64,000 nt of DNA from Ornithodoros turicata (taxonomy: Eukaryota > Arthropoda > Arachnida > Ixodida > Argasidae), in NCBI RefSeq assembly GCF_037126465.1, contig NC_088203.1, positions 106,044,409 through 106,108,408 of the forward strand, written 5' to 3'. The notes under the pieces were generated by a model, which was not told where the DNA came from, did not search any database, and saw only the letters and a list, made by a program, of their open reading frames with translations. Of the stretch, positions 49,101-61,100 are shown piece after piece. The translations under genes were made by a program, and so were the position numbers. Within the stretch, counting starts at the first letter, position 1, and the number at the start of each line of letters is the position of its first letter.

Positions 49101-52100
49101 TTCTAGTGTATTACTTCTACAAAACATGAAAAGCAGGTCTGCATTGTTTGTGGCAAACACTGAAAACAGAACAAAATCATTGCTATATATCCTCCCGTAT
49201 TATCTTGCATAATTAACTCGCCCCCACAATTTGACTCCCTGATCTGTGTACTTTGCTTTTCCCTGAGTAGTGTACTGCAAGTCTAGCAGCCGGGCTCACC
49301 TCGACTCTCGATGCCACACGTTTTTGATGAGCAGGGGGAGGGCCCAGCCAACCAATGAGACAAAAAAGAAAAAAGAAAGAAAAGGAAAAAAAAAAGAATG
49401 TGAGGAGAATGAGAAACTTCGTGAAATTGTGGAAAACTTTAAGATAACTATGTTCTAAAACTAAGTCATAAACGTCGCCAACCCAGCACTGGACAGCTGT
49501 TTTGACCTTCTTCGGTCATCATCAGCAGTGTGCAGGTGGGCAACGTTTGAGATAATGATTCCGAGATAACTACAATTTCTTTAGAATTCTGAAGAATTTT
49601 GGAGTTTGAATCTTTAGAATTTCGAATTGTTTGCTTGCCTAAGTAACACACCCCTTAACACTACACTACACCTATGATTCTGCATACCGTATTCCCCCGC
49701 TTCAGCCAGCATGCCGCAAAACTGGAGGGATCCCAGCCTTGAGGCTTCCAAAAGCTGGACTTAAGGAGATGCCACAAAATTCGAGGTCTGAAAAATGAAA
49801 TGAGCGCGTTTGCCTTCACATACACATGAAACTTTATCTACAGATGAGTTTCATCACGAATGGAAATGTCGTTGGCTGTGCCACCAGCCTTAACTGGTCT
49901 TGACATCTGACCCGGTCTTGCACACATTGACGACGAATTCAAAATTCGAGGACGTTCAAAATTCAGATTTTCATTGTCCAATCACGATGTCGACCTCGCG
50001 GACCGATGTGTAGCGCTCCTAGCGGATCGTGTGGGCGGGCTCCTCATAGGGGCTGTCGGTTATGACAAGTTTGAACACATTCGAGTATAAAACTCACTTC
50101 TCTTGCAGGTACCCGCAATGGCAGCAGCAACCTGTTGGGTCAACCATGCCTGTTGTTCGACAAAACTCTGACACATCGTTTGACCGTGAGAGGCCATTTG
50201 TAGCCGCTAAACGATCCCACCAGCAGGCTAGGGATGAGGTGTCCTCTGGAGGTACGTCACCCCATCACATCATAGCATCCTCCGTGGTCTACGGTTACCC
50301 GTACTGTCCCAAGAAAAAGGACGCCAATGGTCTTGCCTCTGACAGTGAGCTTCTGGCATTGTTGAATGATCCGTTGTTTCAATGTGACACGCTGGACACG
50401 AAGCCGCCTGCTACGAAAGCTTTGAGCAAACTGGATGCAGGTATTAAATTGTATGGGTTTTAGTGAGGTCCTAGTTCAGCATGCTGGCTTGCTGCTTGAG
50501 TTTGGAGTAAGTAGCAGTGATGTATGTTATAGGGCCGTGTGTTTTAGGGTTAAACACGGCAAAACCCATTTTTACTCCCCCAGATTCGCATCATTGTCAC
50601 CTGTGGTAAAACCACACACACACAAAAACAGAAAACTAGTCAGGTAAAGTGCCAATTCAGCTACCAATACAGGTAGTGGGGAATGCTAAGCACTACGTAT
50701 TCAGCACAGCTAGCCATTCCGAATCTCCTGTTGGTGTAAAATGCGTGAAGTGCTGTTTTTTTTTTCCTTCAGAAAACCTGCTTTTCCACCATATGTTTTC
50801 CAGCTCCCGAAATTACACCCAATTTTTTACACTCTGATTTAAAAAAAAACAAAGCCTGAAAACCCAAGGCCCTATGTATGTAGTATATGCACCGAAATCC
50901 ATACCCTCACAGATCCCTCTTTATCAGGGATGCTTCTTAACTCGTAAATATTTCTACGTTTGATTAGTCTGCATGCAGCATCCAATTACTCTCTACTCTG
51001 CATGAACACTTGCATTCTGTAGCGTGTAAGATATTTACTACGAAGTTGTTGTAGTCACACGTACTGTAGCACACTCTGCACAGCTCAGGCTATTTTGTAG
51101 GGGTGTGCGAATATTCGAAATATTCGATATTCGTACCAAATAACGGTACCGCGATATTCGTATTCGAACCGAAAAACATTTAATCGAATACTCGAATATA
51201 TTTGAAATTCTGCAAGCTGGCTTCAACTCATGCCTCTGAGCGTTTGGCGAAGCCTACTATACAATTGTGCGCCTCAAATATATTCTACAAGGTGGCTTCA
51301 CCTCATGTTTCTGAGTGTTAATTGAAGCTTACTTTACAATTTTGCGCGTGCAGACGTGACGATATCCTGCAAGTTGGTTTCGCCTCATGTCTCCAAGCAT
51401 CAGGCGAAGCCTAGTTTACACTTCTGCCAGTGCCGCAGGGTTGCAGGCATGGTTTAAAAGTGCGATTTGAGGGATCACTGAAAATTGCCACTTTTGAGAA
51501 ATATTTTAGCAAATGTTGGCAGGGATGTTTAAGTTAGTTTAATTATTTTGAGCTTTGGCTGGACCAGCTATGACGCCATAGAAAGAGGGATTTAATCACA
51601 CAACCAGCTACTTTATGTCTGGAATTACAATTTTCAGGGCAATTCTAGCACAAACGTATTCATCAATGAAATATGTGTATATCGTTCGCAGTCAGTCTCA
51701 CAAACTACAACTGAGCACCAGGTTCCAATGCAAGCTTTTGCTTACTATTCAGTAATAATCACACATTTTTGTGTGGTATGCGACATTATTAGATTCGCTA
51801 CTATTCGAAGATTTTACTATTCGATTCGTATTCGATTCGAACCCGAAATTCACTACTTGCACAGCCCTACTATTTTGGTACAATTTAAACAACAAGATGG
51901 CCTGCATCTATTAATATTACCTGCCACTATACAGTAGCGTCATTCACCAAAACCACAGTTTTATAAATGCATGGAGCAGCATGTCAAGGATTGAGCTTGT
52001 CTCGCTTGTATGTTTTTGACCGTCCTGTTTTTAATAAAACTTTTTCAAAATGTCCCATCTTTTCAGAAGCACCCAAACCTGAGGAGGTTACCCAGAGCCC

Positions 52101-55100
52101 ATCTCACAGCCCTCAGTACATCGGACATTCTCCGGTAGCACAATCCACGCCAAACAGGGTGAGCACCTTCTCAGTGAATATCTCTTGTGTTTTTGTGAGC
52201 ATTACTGGTAATTCACATACAGTAGTGGGCTGATTTTGCAGACGCCGATTATTCAGACTCATTTGACACTTTGGACACTTCACTGTTGGGTGTGTTTGTG
52301 TTCTGCTGGCTCAACCCCTCCTCATCTGATCGGGATATTCGAATGCTGCACCTCTACAATGAAACAGTGTCAGGATAGTCCAATGGCATATGCACACTGA
52401 GAGTTGCTTGCGCAGCACGAAAACATCTAGACTGCCACTTGGCGAAGAGGCACCGCACAAAAGGGATTGCTAAATGCACAAATTGCCGGTGACGGCAGAG
52501 TGCAATGCATTCCATCAAGTTCCCCAATTTTCATTCTCTAAAACGACTTCGACGGACATCGAAAACATGCGAAAGTGCCACGCTGCTATTAGTGATATCC
52601 CATTTTGAAATGCTGTTTTTCTCATGCCTCGCAGAAGCTTTTGACATCGCAATTTGGGATTTTGGTATACAGTCGCCGTCCGATTTTTCGGACTCGGCGG
52701 GGATCGCGCAAAAGTCCGAATGATCGAGCAGTCCGAAAAAACGAATTTCGCTTCAAAATAAACTTTACTAAGCCCTAGTAGGCTGGAAAAATTTGTCGAT
52801 GCTTTCCTAACGCGCTTCTAGCTCTGCCTGATGACATCAGCTTCTATTTCCCGAAGCGAATGTACACTGTCAGAGGTACCGCCGTCATCAAGTCTGCAAG
52901 TCGGCTTCACCTAACGCATGCGTGCTTTAGGTGAAGCTCGCTTTACAGCGCTGTCGCGCGACTCGCGGGCGGAGAGCACGTGCTGGGCCATTGGCCAAAA
53001 AACGAAGACGCAAAGGCGCCACAACAGGCCTCTTCTACTCAGAGGAATGGAAAATGAACAATCATCACTGCCTATTATTTTGCCTCAATATTTTAGTTGG
53101 TTGATTTCTTTCTATACAAATTTCGGATGATACCAATATTTATCCGTCACCCCTGGTTGGGCAAACAGAGTCCGAAATATCGAGCGACGGAGCTGCACGG
53201 CGTCCAAAATTTTGGACGCTCTTATGCATCAACTCTATGGGACCCGTGGCCGTTCCGCAAACGAGTCCGAAGAATCGAGCATGTCCGAAAAATCGGGGTC
53301 TGAAAAATCGGTCGGCGACTGTATTGTGGATTTTGAATGCTGAAATCTTGTAGCATTCTCAGCCTACAGGACCAGCGTGATAGCATGATAGCATCGCGGG
53401 TGATATGTGGACGTCGTGAGCAAACCATTGCGTTTTGAGCCTGACCTGCCACCTTCTTACATCCACCACCGAGGTCAAGATGTTGCTGCTAAGCATGTGG
53501 TACATGACTGAGTCATGAGTCATGCTGCATCAAAATACATCCGCCCTTGAGGAACTTTACAGAGTGGGGGATACGCCTGAAACTGCAGCAGCGTAAATTG
53601 TCTTACGAGTGTGGCAACCTTTCCTCATCCTTTCTTAGTTGATGCTTCCCTACATATTTATGTGGTTATCAAAATGTGGTTGTATGTGCTGTATGTGCAC
53701 CTTGCAGTAAACAGGGTTGCTTGAAGTCATTCCTATTTGATTCAGTATTGCAAGTCAAATATTTGCAGTATTTGTATTTGACATTTTTACTGTTTGCACA
53801 GCCTATTAGAATTCTTTGTTAATGTACCTTTTATGTGAATTCAAATTTAGCTTATTTCCGTCTGTGTATTGCGTTGACTGGTTTACTGGTGGCTTTTTCT
53901 AATTTGAAGCATGCTCCTTTAAGACTCGCATATTTTAAAACTACCCCAACCTTTGTCTTGCAGCCTGAAGACACGACAGATAACGCTGGTTTCTGGTCTC
54001 CATCAGCGCATGACGGGATAAATAGCCCTCCTGGAACAGGCGATCGTCCGGCAACACCGGCATTTCCCGTACCACCGCGGACGCCATACATGAATCATGG
54101 TACAAAGGAAATCTCAATGTTCTCTAAAAATTGACATTTCCCAAATCCATTCAGTGCTACCGCGATTTCCAGTACCAGAAGTATGTACAGAGTGTTTCAC
54201 CTGACGTGATAAAAAAAATATATATATATAAAAAAATCTACTTTTCTGAACATTAAGGGGTCATTGCTACTTATCTCGGGAGAGATTTTGCCATTACTTT
54301 ATTCACTGCCATTACTCAGGAACAATCATAAATGAATTGCACACCAGTTACTGATAGCAAAGAGGACAACTTGCAGTCAAGCGGAATCCAAGCATTGTCA
54401 GGACGATGACAGACTTGAAACGATAACGTCGATGTTGAGGATGTTTCACGTCCACAATCTGTCTAGTCTAAGAAGGCTCTCGTCTGCCCCAGAATATCTT
54501 CTCGTCAATCGGTGCACACTGTCCCCCGCCTTGATGCACGTAACACTGCGGCTGACCAATGTACCTGCACTGTCCCTTGGCATTCCAACTCTTGACACTT
54601 TTACCCTTTCAGATTCTTTGAGTGGACTGCCACCCAAAAGTCCTACACTTTCTCGGTGAGTTCAAAGCTATTTTCGTAGAAAAATGAAAGGTAAAAAACA
54701 TTGTTGTTATAAAGAAGTGCTGTTTAAGAAGGGATTAAAAATGTCCTAATTGGTTTTAGTAGCAGAGGATTGTTATACAGTGGAATCACGTTAATTTGAA
54801 ATCTCTTGATTCAAACTTCCAAATAATTCGAACTGGTGCAATGATCCAGTGATTCAAACACATTAACATGCATAACTGCTTACTTGAGTGAGATTTCCCA
54901 ACCGCGCCTGACTATGCATCGGCCTTGAAGCGAGACACATTTACGTATCAGGTGTTAAGTTTGCTTATTGTATGAACCATGAGGCTGTTACTTATAAAAT
55001 GATACTTGTGGCAGAAGAAAGGGGAACAAGGAATGAATCACATAATGGTGTGCGTTGAACGTGCAGAACAGTGCTGCTTGCTCGTTGTCACCAAAGCAAG

Positions 55101-58100
55101 ATGCCTTGCCATTTTAAAGGGATTAAGACCTTTCCTGTTGACAACACTGACAACAAAAAGGCGTGGTCGTCAGCCGATATATTCTCGTATGGTGATATCT
55201 GCGTTTGTGATTGCATGATTGGGTTGGGCACAACATCACAAACGATGTTGATTGAGTTGTGGCTGAAGAAACGTGCCCACATATTGCGCAGACGTGTGTG
55301 CAGTGCGCACAACACCTTATTTTCTGCTTTGAGGTTGATGCTTGCTTGCAAAAATATTCTAGAATGAATGAGCCTCCCATATGTTACTAGCATCGCATTA
55401 CCGTTAGGGTCCGACTTTATAGGGTTAAACCCGCATCCGCCCGATATTTACCCCCCGAACGAAATCTGTAAAATTCGGGTTTAACCCGAATCTACCCGAA
55501 AACATCCGGGTTGCGTGGCACGCTCATAAGCGTGCATTAAAATAAAGTTTGATAACATTGCTAAACATTAGTTCCGTGTTAAGACAAATTTTTATTAAAC
55601 AAAAAAAAATCACCCGAATACACCCGAATTCCTGACGACAGAATATGCCGTAACGGGATTTAACCCGAATACACCCGATTTTTCGAATGAAAAATATCAC
55701 CCGATATTTACCCCCCGAATTTGGCCAAAAATAAAACCCGAAAAAGTCAGGCCCTAATTACCGTGAACGTGCTGCAAGGCCTAGTGAGCCGTGTTCCTCC
55801 GCCGTGTTTCTCCGCTGCAGCTAGTACGCGCTGCTAATGCAGCAATCCCTCATTCAGAGCAGCTCCCTTTAGTTCATACTCTGCTTTATTCAATCAAATT
55901 TTGTATCCCTTTTTAGTTCGAATTAACGGGATTGCACTGTAGTGCCATCTCAGGTTGAAGAATGTTTGGCGGTGGAAAGATCAGGCTTTGGTTTCATTTT
56001 GAAGTGTAAAACAGCTTCTATTTGTGTGTAGTTTTTCTTTACCTGGTATGCCACATGTCAACTGATACCTCCTAATAACTTTTCCATCAGCCCAATCTTC
56101 ATATGCTTCTTGTGCATTTTGTTCTGTTTTACTTTATTTCGCTTACTGGATGACTACAGTCGTATGCGCCTTCTGTGTTCTTCATTTCGCGGTGAGTGCT
56201 ACCATGAAAGACCACTGCCTCGCAGCAGGTGGTACTCTAGCACCCACCTTAGCAGAAGGTACTGTGTTGCTGTGCTCGATGTGCCGTCATACCATGTCTC
56301 TTCTTTTTTGTTCGATATCTGCGCATCCACTTGTTCCCCCAGTGACAGCTCTAACTTCTGGCACTTTGTTTCATCTGCAGTTGATTTGGTTAATGCAGGG
56401 ATTGGTTAATTTGAAAATTGGGTTAATGTGAGGTTAGGCTCAGGCGGAAGGGAATGAAGGGCACATGTACTCCAGTGCACAGTGATTGCCTGCTGCCGTG
56501 CACGCAATATATTTTCAGTTATCCTGCCTGTGCACACTTTTGCGTCACATTGTTGTTCATGAAATGTGTTGTACAGCTTGGGACAAAAGTTTACGGAACA
56601 TAGCACTGGCATATTTCTTCATTGGAGCTCCCTGCTTGCTGTCAAGAAGAGATCGAATAAGAAACGGATGACCAGCTGTTCTGTCCTTATTTGTCTCAGT
56701 ATGGATGCCAGCTCCTATTTGTTGCTAGGGTGTCGCTACAATGGAGAAATTTGGCACACCGGTGTACCGTAAACTTTGTTCCAAGCTGTACATGAATAGC
56801 TGCACTACAGTTAATTTATGCAACTTGAGGTCACACTTCGCAAGTCATATGTCAATGGTGTCAATGTTGCTAATCGCATCAAACACATTTTGCACGTGTC
56901 CTTCTCGAATGTGATATACATTCTGTGGGTGAGTGTCACGATTCGTTGCTGCCCACAGGAGAAGATCTAGCACAGTGGTTTATCCAGAATCGCATGCATG
57001 GGGGGGTGTCGCAAAAAATGGAGGGGGGGGGGGGGGTGTCAGTTTACTTCATGGCTGCTTAATGTACCATTTCTGACATGTGTCTAAAGCTGAAATAGCA
57101 ACAGCCCCCTTGCACCCTTGAAAGGGGAGGTCTGGATAAATCCCTCATCCGGTAGATTAGTGCTCACTCAGTGGGAGATCTCCGGATGTGCCAAGTGCTC
57201 CCCAAAGGCAGTTTCATCACTCTTACAATTAAGTGCAAAATTGTTGTAGTGCCCCATTTTGCCTGAGTCGAAAATGCCTTTCAGAGATAAGCAATGTGAG
57301 TGGAGGAGTACAGGCAACATTTGTTGCAATCTGGAGAGTAACCCTGCCATTCTCGCTTAAAAGATAAGCCTGCTCAACCGTATTTTTGATGGTCTACAGC
57401 AGGAGAGACCGCAGCCCATCCCCGTCTACGCTGACTGCACTCCAGCAGAGTCTGCCATCTTCAGCACCCATGAGCCCCACTGGCCAAAGTTCTCCGTCGG
57501 TGTACTTTGGTCAATCACAACGTTCGAGTATGGTTTCCCTCTCTGGTAAGGAGACTACTATTTAAACGTATCAATACTAATTGCTGTTCCACCAAGAAAA
57601 GATGAAATTCAATCGACACTTTGACATTGGGTTAGTGTCGAAAGGGATGGTTTTCCACACTATTACATTGTTGGATTCAGATTCCATTTCCAACAAACCC
57701 ACGCTGAAAAAAATGATTGTCCACAGGTATCGCTAGAGTACCGATTGTTTTTGACTGCTCATTGCAATTCGTAAGCTAAAGGTAATGCCATTTAGAAAGA
57801 CACGTAACAGTACTTTCTGTCCTACGTGGACCACAAAACTCATTACGTCATATCCGCTCCGAGATCGAACGGCGTCGGCGCGCTGCGGAGAAACGAGGAA
57901 CTACCGTAGTGTGGATAGCTTCCTCGCGTCGTCTGCTGTGTTGTCTGTGCCGTCGTCTGATCTTCTGGTGAATCCAGTCGCCGACTGGTTTTTCAGACGT
58001 GCTCGATTATTCGGACTCTTTAGCGAAACGGCGGTGGGTCCCATAGAGTTGATGTATAAGAATGTCAAAAATTTCGGACGCCGTGCAGCCCCTAGACTAG

Positions 58101-61100
58101 AATATTGAGGCAAGAAAATAGGCAATGGTTGTTCATTTCCCATTCCTCTGAGTAGAAGAGGTCCGTCGTAACGCTTTTTCCGTCTTAACGCCTTTTTTTT
58201 TGGCTTGATTCAAAAGGCCCAGCACGTGCTGTCCGCCCGCGAATCGCGCTGTAAAGCGAGCTTCACCTAAAGCACGCACGCGTTAGGTGAAGCCGACTTG
58301 CGGACTTGATGACGACGGTTTCTCTGTCGGTGTACAGTGACGAAATGTCGCTTTGAGAGATACAAGCCGCTGTTACCGGGTAGATCTGGAAGCGCGCTAG
58401 GAAAGCATCGACAAATTTTTGCATCCTACCTAGTGCCCAGTAAAGTTTATTTCAGAGCAAAATTCCTTTTACTGGGACTGCTTGATTATTCGGACTTTTG
58501 CGCGATCCCCGCAGAGTCCGAAAAATCGGACGGCGACCCGTATACTCAAGGATTACGGAAAAGAACCATAAACTCCGAACAACGGCCCGCGTGTTATCCA
58601 CACTAGAAAGGTGACAGTGTCGCCCCCCATAGGTTGATCTTGCAGCGAATTGCTCTGCACGTCTTTCATCCTTCTGCTCTGAAATGACATTCAACGACAG
58701 AAGTGAGAGATCGCAGACACATTGAACCTTGCGAACCTGCTCGACCCTCGCAAAAAAAAAAATTTGAAGGTTTGTCAAACCGTTCAAACCCCAAGGTTCG
58801 ACCTTGAACTTTGCGGTTCGAAAAAAGTTTGCGACATACCTATGTAGTCATTACAAAGGAATATTTACCAATATCATTTAACGATGCCATTAACTGCAAT
58901 ATTTTTTAGTGGTCTAGTGGTAACCAATAGTATAACTACAATATTTGTATGGTTCTAGATCCAGGAGAGGTCATCAGCCACCATCCTGTGTTTGTAAAGG
59001 ACACGTCGAAATACTGGTACAAGCCCAACATCAGCAGGGAAGAAGGTACCACCTTCTTGGTTTCTTTTCTGACTCTGCTGTAAATTGATGATGTCATCAC
59101 ATTTTCTTAGCTATCAGCGTGCTGAAAAACAAGCCACCTGGAACATTTATCGTACGGGACAGTAACTCGTTCCCAGGTGCCTTTGGTCTCGCTGTCAAGG
59201 TGGCCACATTACCAGCTAATGTACAGCACAAAGCAGGTGAAGTTGTGTTTTGTTGCAGTTACGACTTGGTTAAGCTCCCAGCAAATAGTAAGACATTTGT
59301 GGGCAGCTGGAAAGGTGATATTTGTCGAGAAATGTTGCCCGCATTCGCATAATATGAAGTAGGAAAAGCTCTTATCAAAATATGTTGTAATCTCAGGCAG
59401 TATGATCTTGGATGATGTGATTTTGTGGGTGCTACTACAACGACAGCATCGTCGGTCGATACAAAATCATCAAACGTAACGTCCTCACGTCCTTCATGTT
59501 CAAGCCTATCCAAACGTCTCCAGGGTCTCTGTTTTGACAGTTTGTATTAGCAGCATATTTATGCATCTACAACACAGTTTCCAAAGTTCTGTGTTAGTTG
59601 TGATGACTTCAGAGTTTTCGGAGAAATATTTGGTTAAACACTGCTTTTGCTGATTTGTATTAATCGGGGGAGGGTGGGGAGGTATCGGCCTTAACTGGGA
59701 ACCCTAAGAAGTCGGGCCATAACTATACAATGGACCATGGAAAAGGCCCCGTCAGAAATTGTATCACCAGAGGTGACAGTGCAGCTATAAATTGCTGACA
59801 CAGGCAACACATTTGCATGATTATGTACAACTTGGTGTGGTACGATCTGTACGTGTTTGCTCTTTTCTTGCCCCGTCAACAGTGTTCAGGTCTCAATTGT
59901 GCTTTCCGGCATTCTACAATTTTCCAGATAATAGTCTTTTTAGGTCATGATTAGACCATGTTGTTTGCTTTAGGTGTTGAATGAGTTACTGCAGCCAACT
60001 AGAAGAAAAGTACCTATATGTAACTTTTCCTTTCTACCCTCAGGCGACCCTTCGAGTGAACTGGTGCGACACTTTCTTATTGAGCCAACAGCAAAGGGTG
60101 TGCGACTCAAGGGATGTGCCAATGAATCTGTATATGGTTAGTTATTTCATCATCTGCATTAAAGGGACACTTCATCGTTCTCAACATTTGCAGTTACAGT
60201 TACAGCCCGAAGTTTTAGGGTTTTACCCGGTTCTTCCCCGAATTTGCACCCCGAATTGAAGGTTCACCCTTTATGGTGAAACCCGACCCGGCAAATTCCC
60301 CCCACTGGGATGTCTGCAGGAATGCATGAACTTACTTGTTTGGCAGCAAACGCAGTTTCATCACCATTTGTACCAGACCATTACAGTTAGTTTGAGCAAC
60401 TGAACTCGATTTCTCCCCGAATTTAGCATACCCGGAGTTTTTTCACCCGAATTCGCACGAATTTAGTGCACATGTTTATTTACCCGATTTTTATCCCCCG
60501 AATTTAGAAAAAAATATTTCCCGAAAACTTCAGGCTCTAGTTACAGTACACAGTGCAGCGTATACGTCAACATTTATGCACTGCAGTGCACATTTAGTTG
60601 CATGTCGTGAACCAGAGCATTATCCTGCTTGATTGTGAAATCCGGAGATGAAACACCTCGACCCGCCCCCATGAGCAATTGCTCATTCTATATGAGACTA
60701 TCCCTTTAAATGCAGCAGTGATAATCTTATATGAGATCTTTTTCCATTGAGGACTGTCAGCTATGTTAGTTTGTCGCTAACACATTTTCCAAATCTCTCT
60801 TTCCAGGAAGCTTGTCCGCATTAGTGTATCAGCATTCAATCACGCCACTGGCTCTTCCTTGCCGACTGTTGTTGCCAGAATCTGGTACGTTAACATCCCT
60901 AACTAGTGCGTTAGTTGACACACTGCTCCAATTGCGAGCTTTGTAAACTTAACCCGTTGAAATGGCGTTGTTTCTAGAACTTGGAGCAGACTCGAACATC
61001 AGTGCGAGCACCACTGACAACAAGAGTGTCGCTTCGAGCCTTCTTCAGCAGGGTGCAGGTGTGTAAGCGCTCCATCAATCTTACCAAATGTGATACAGTA

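Noticed and set aside
49470..49545. Repeat-like block GCCAACCCAGCACTGGACAG with CATCATCAGCAGTG
   Set aside because: It resembles a dispersed arthropod repeat, but there is no second copy in the window to define it.
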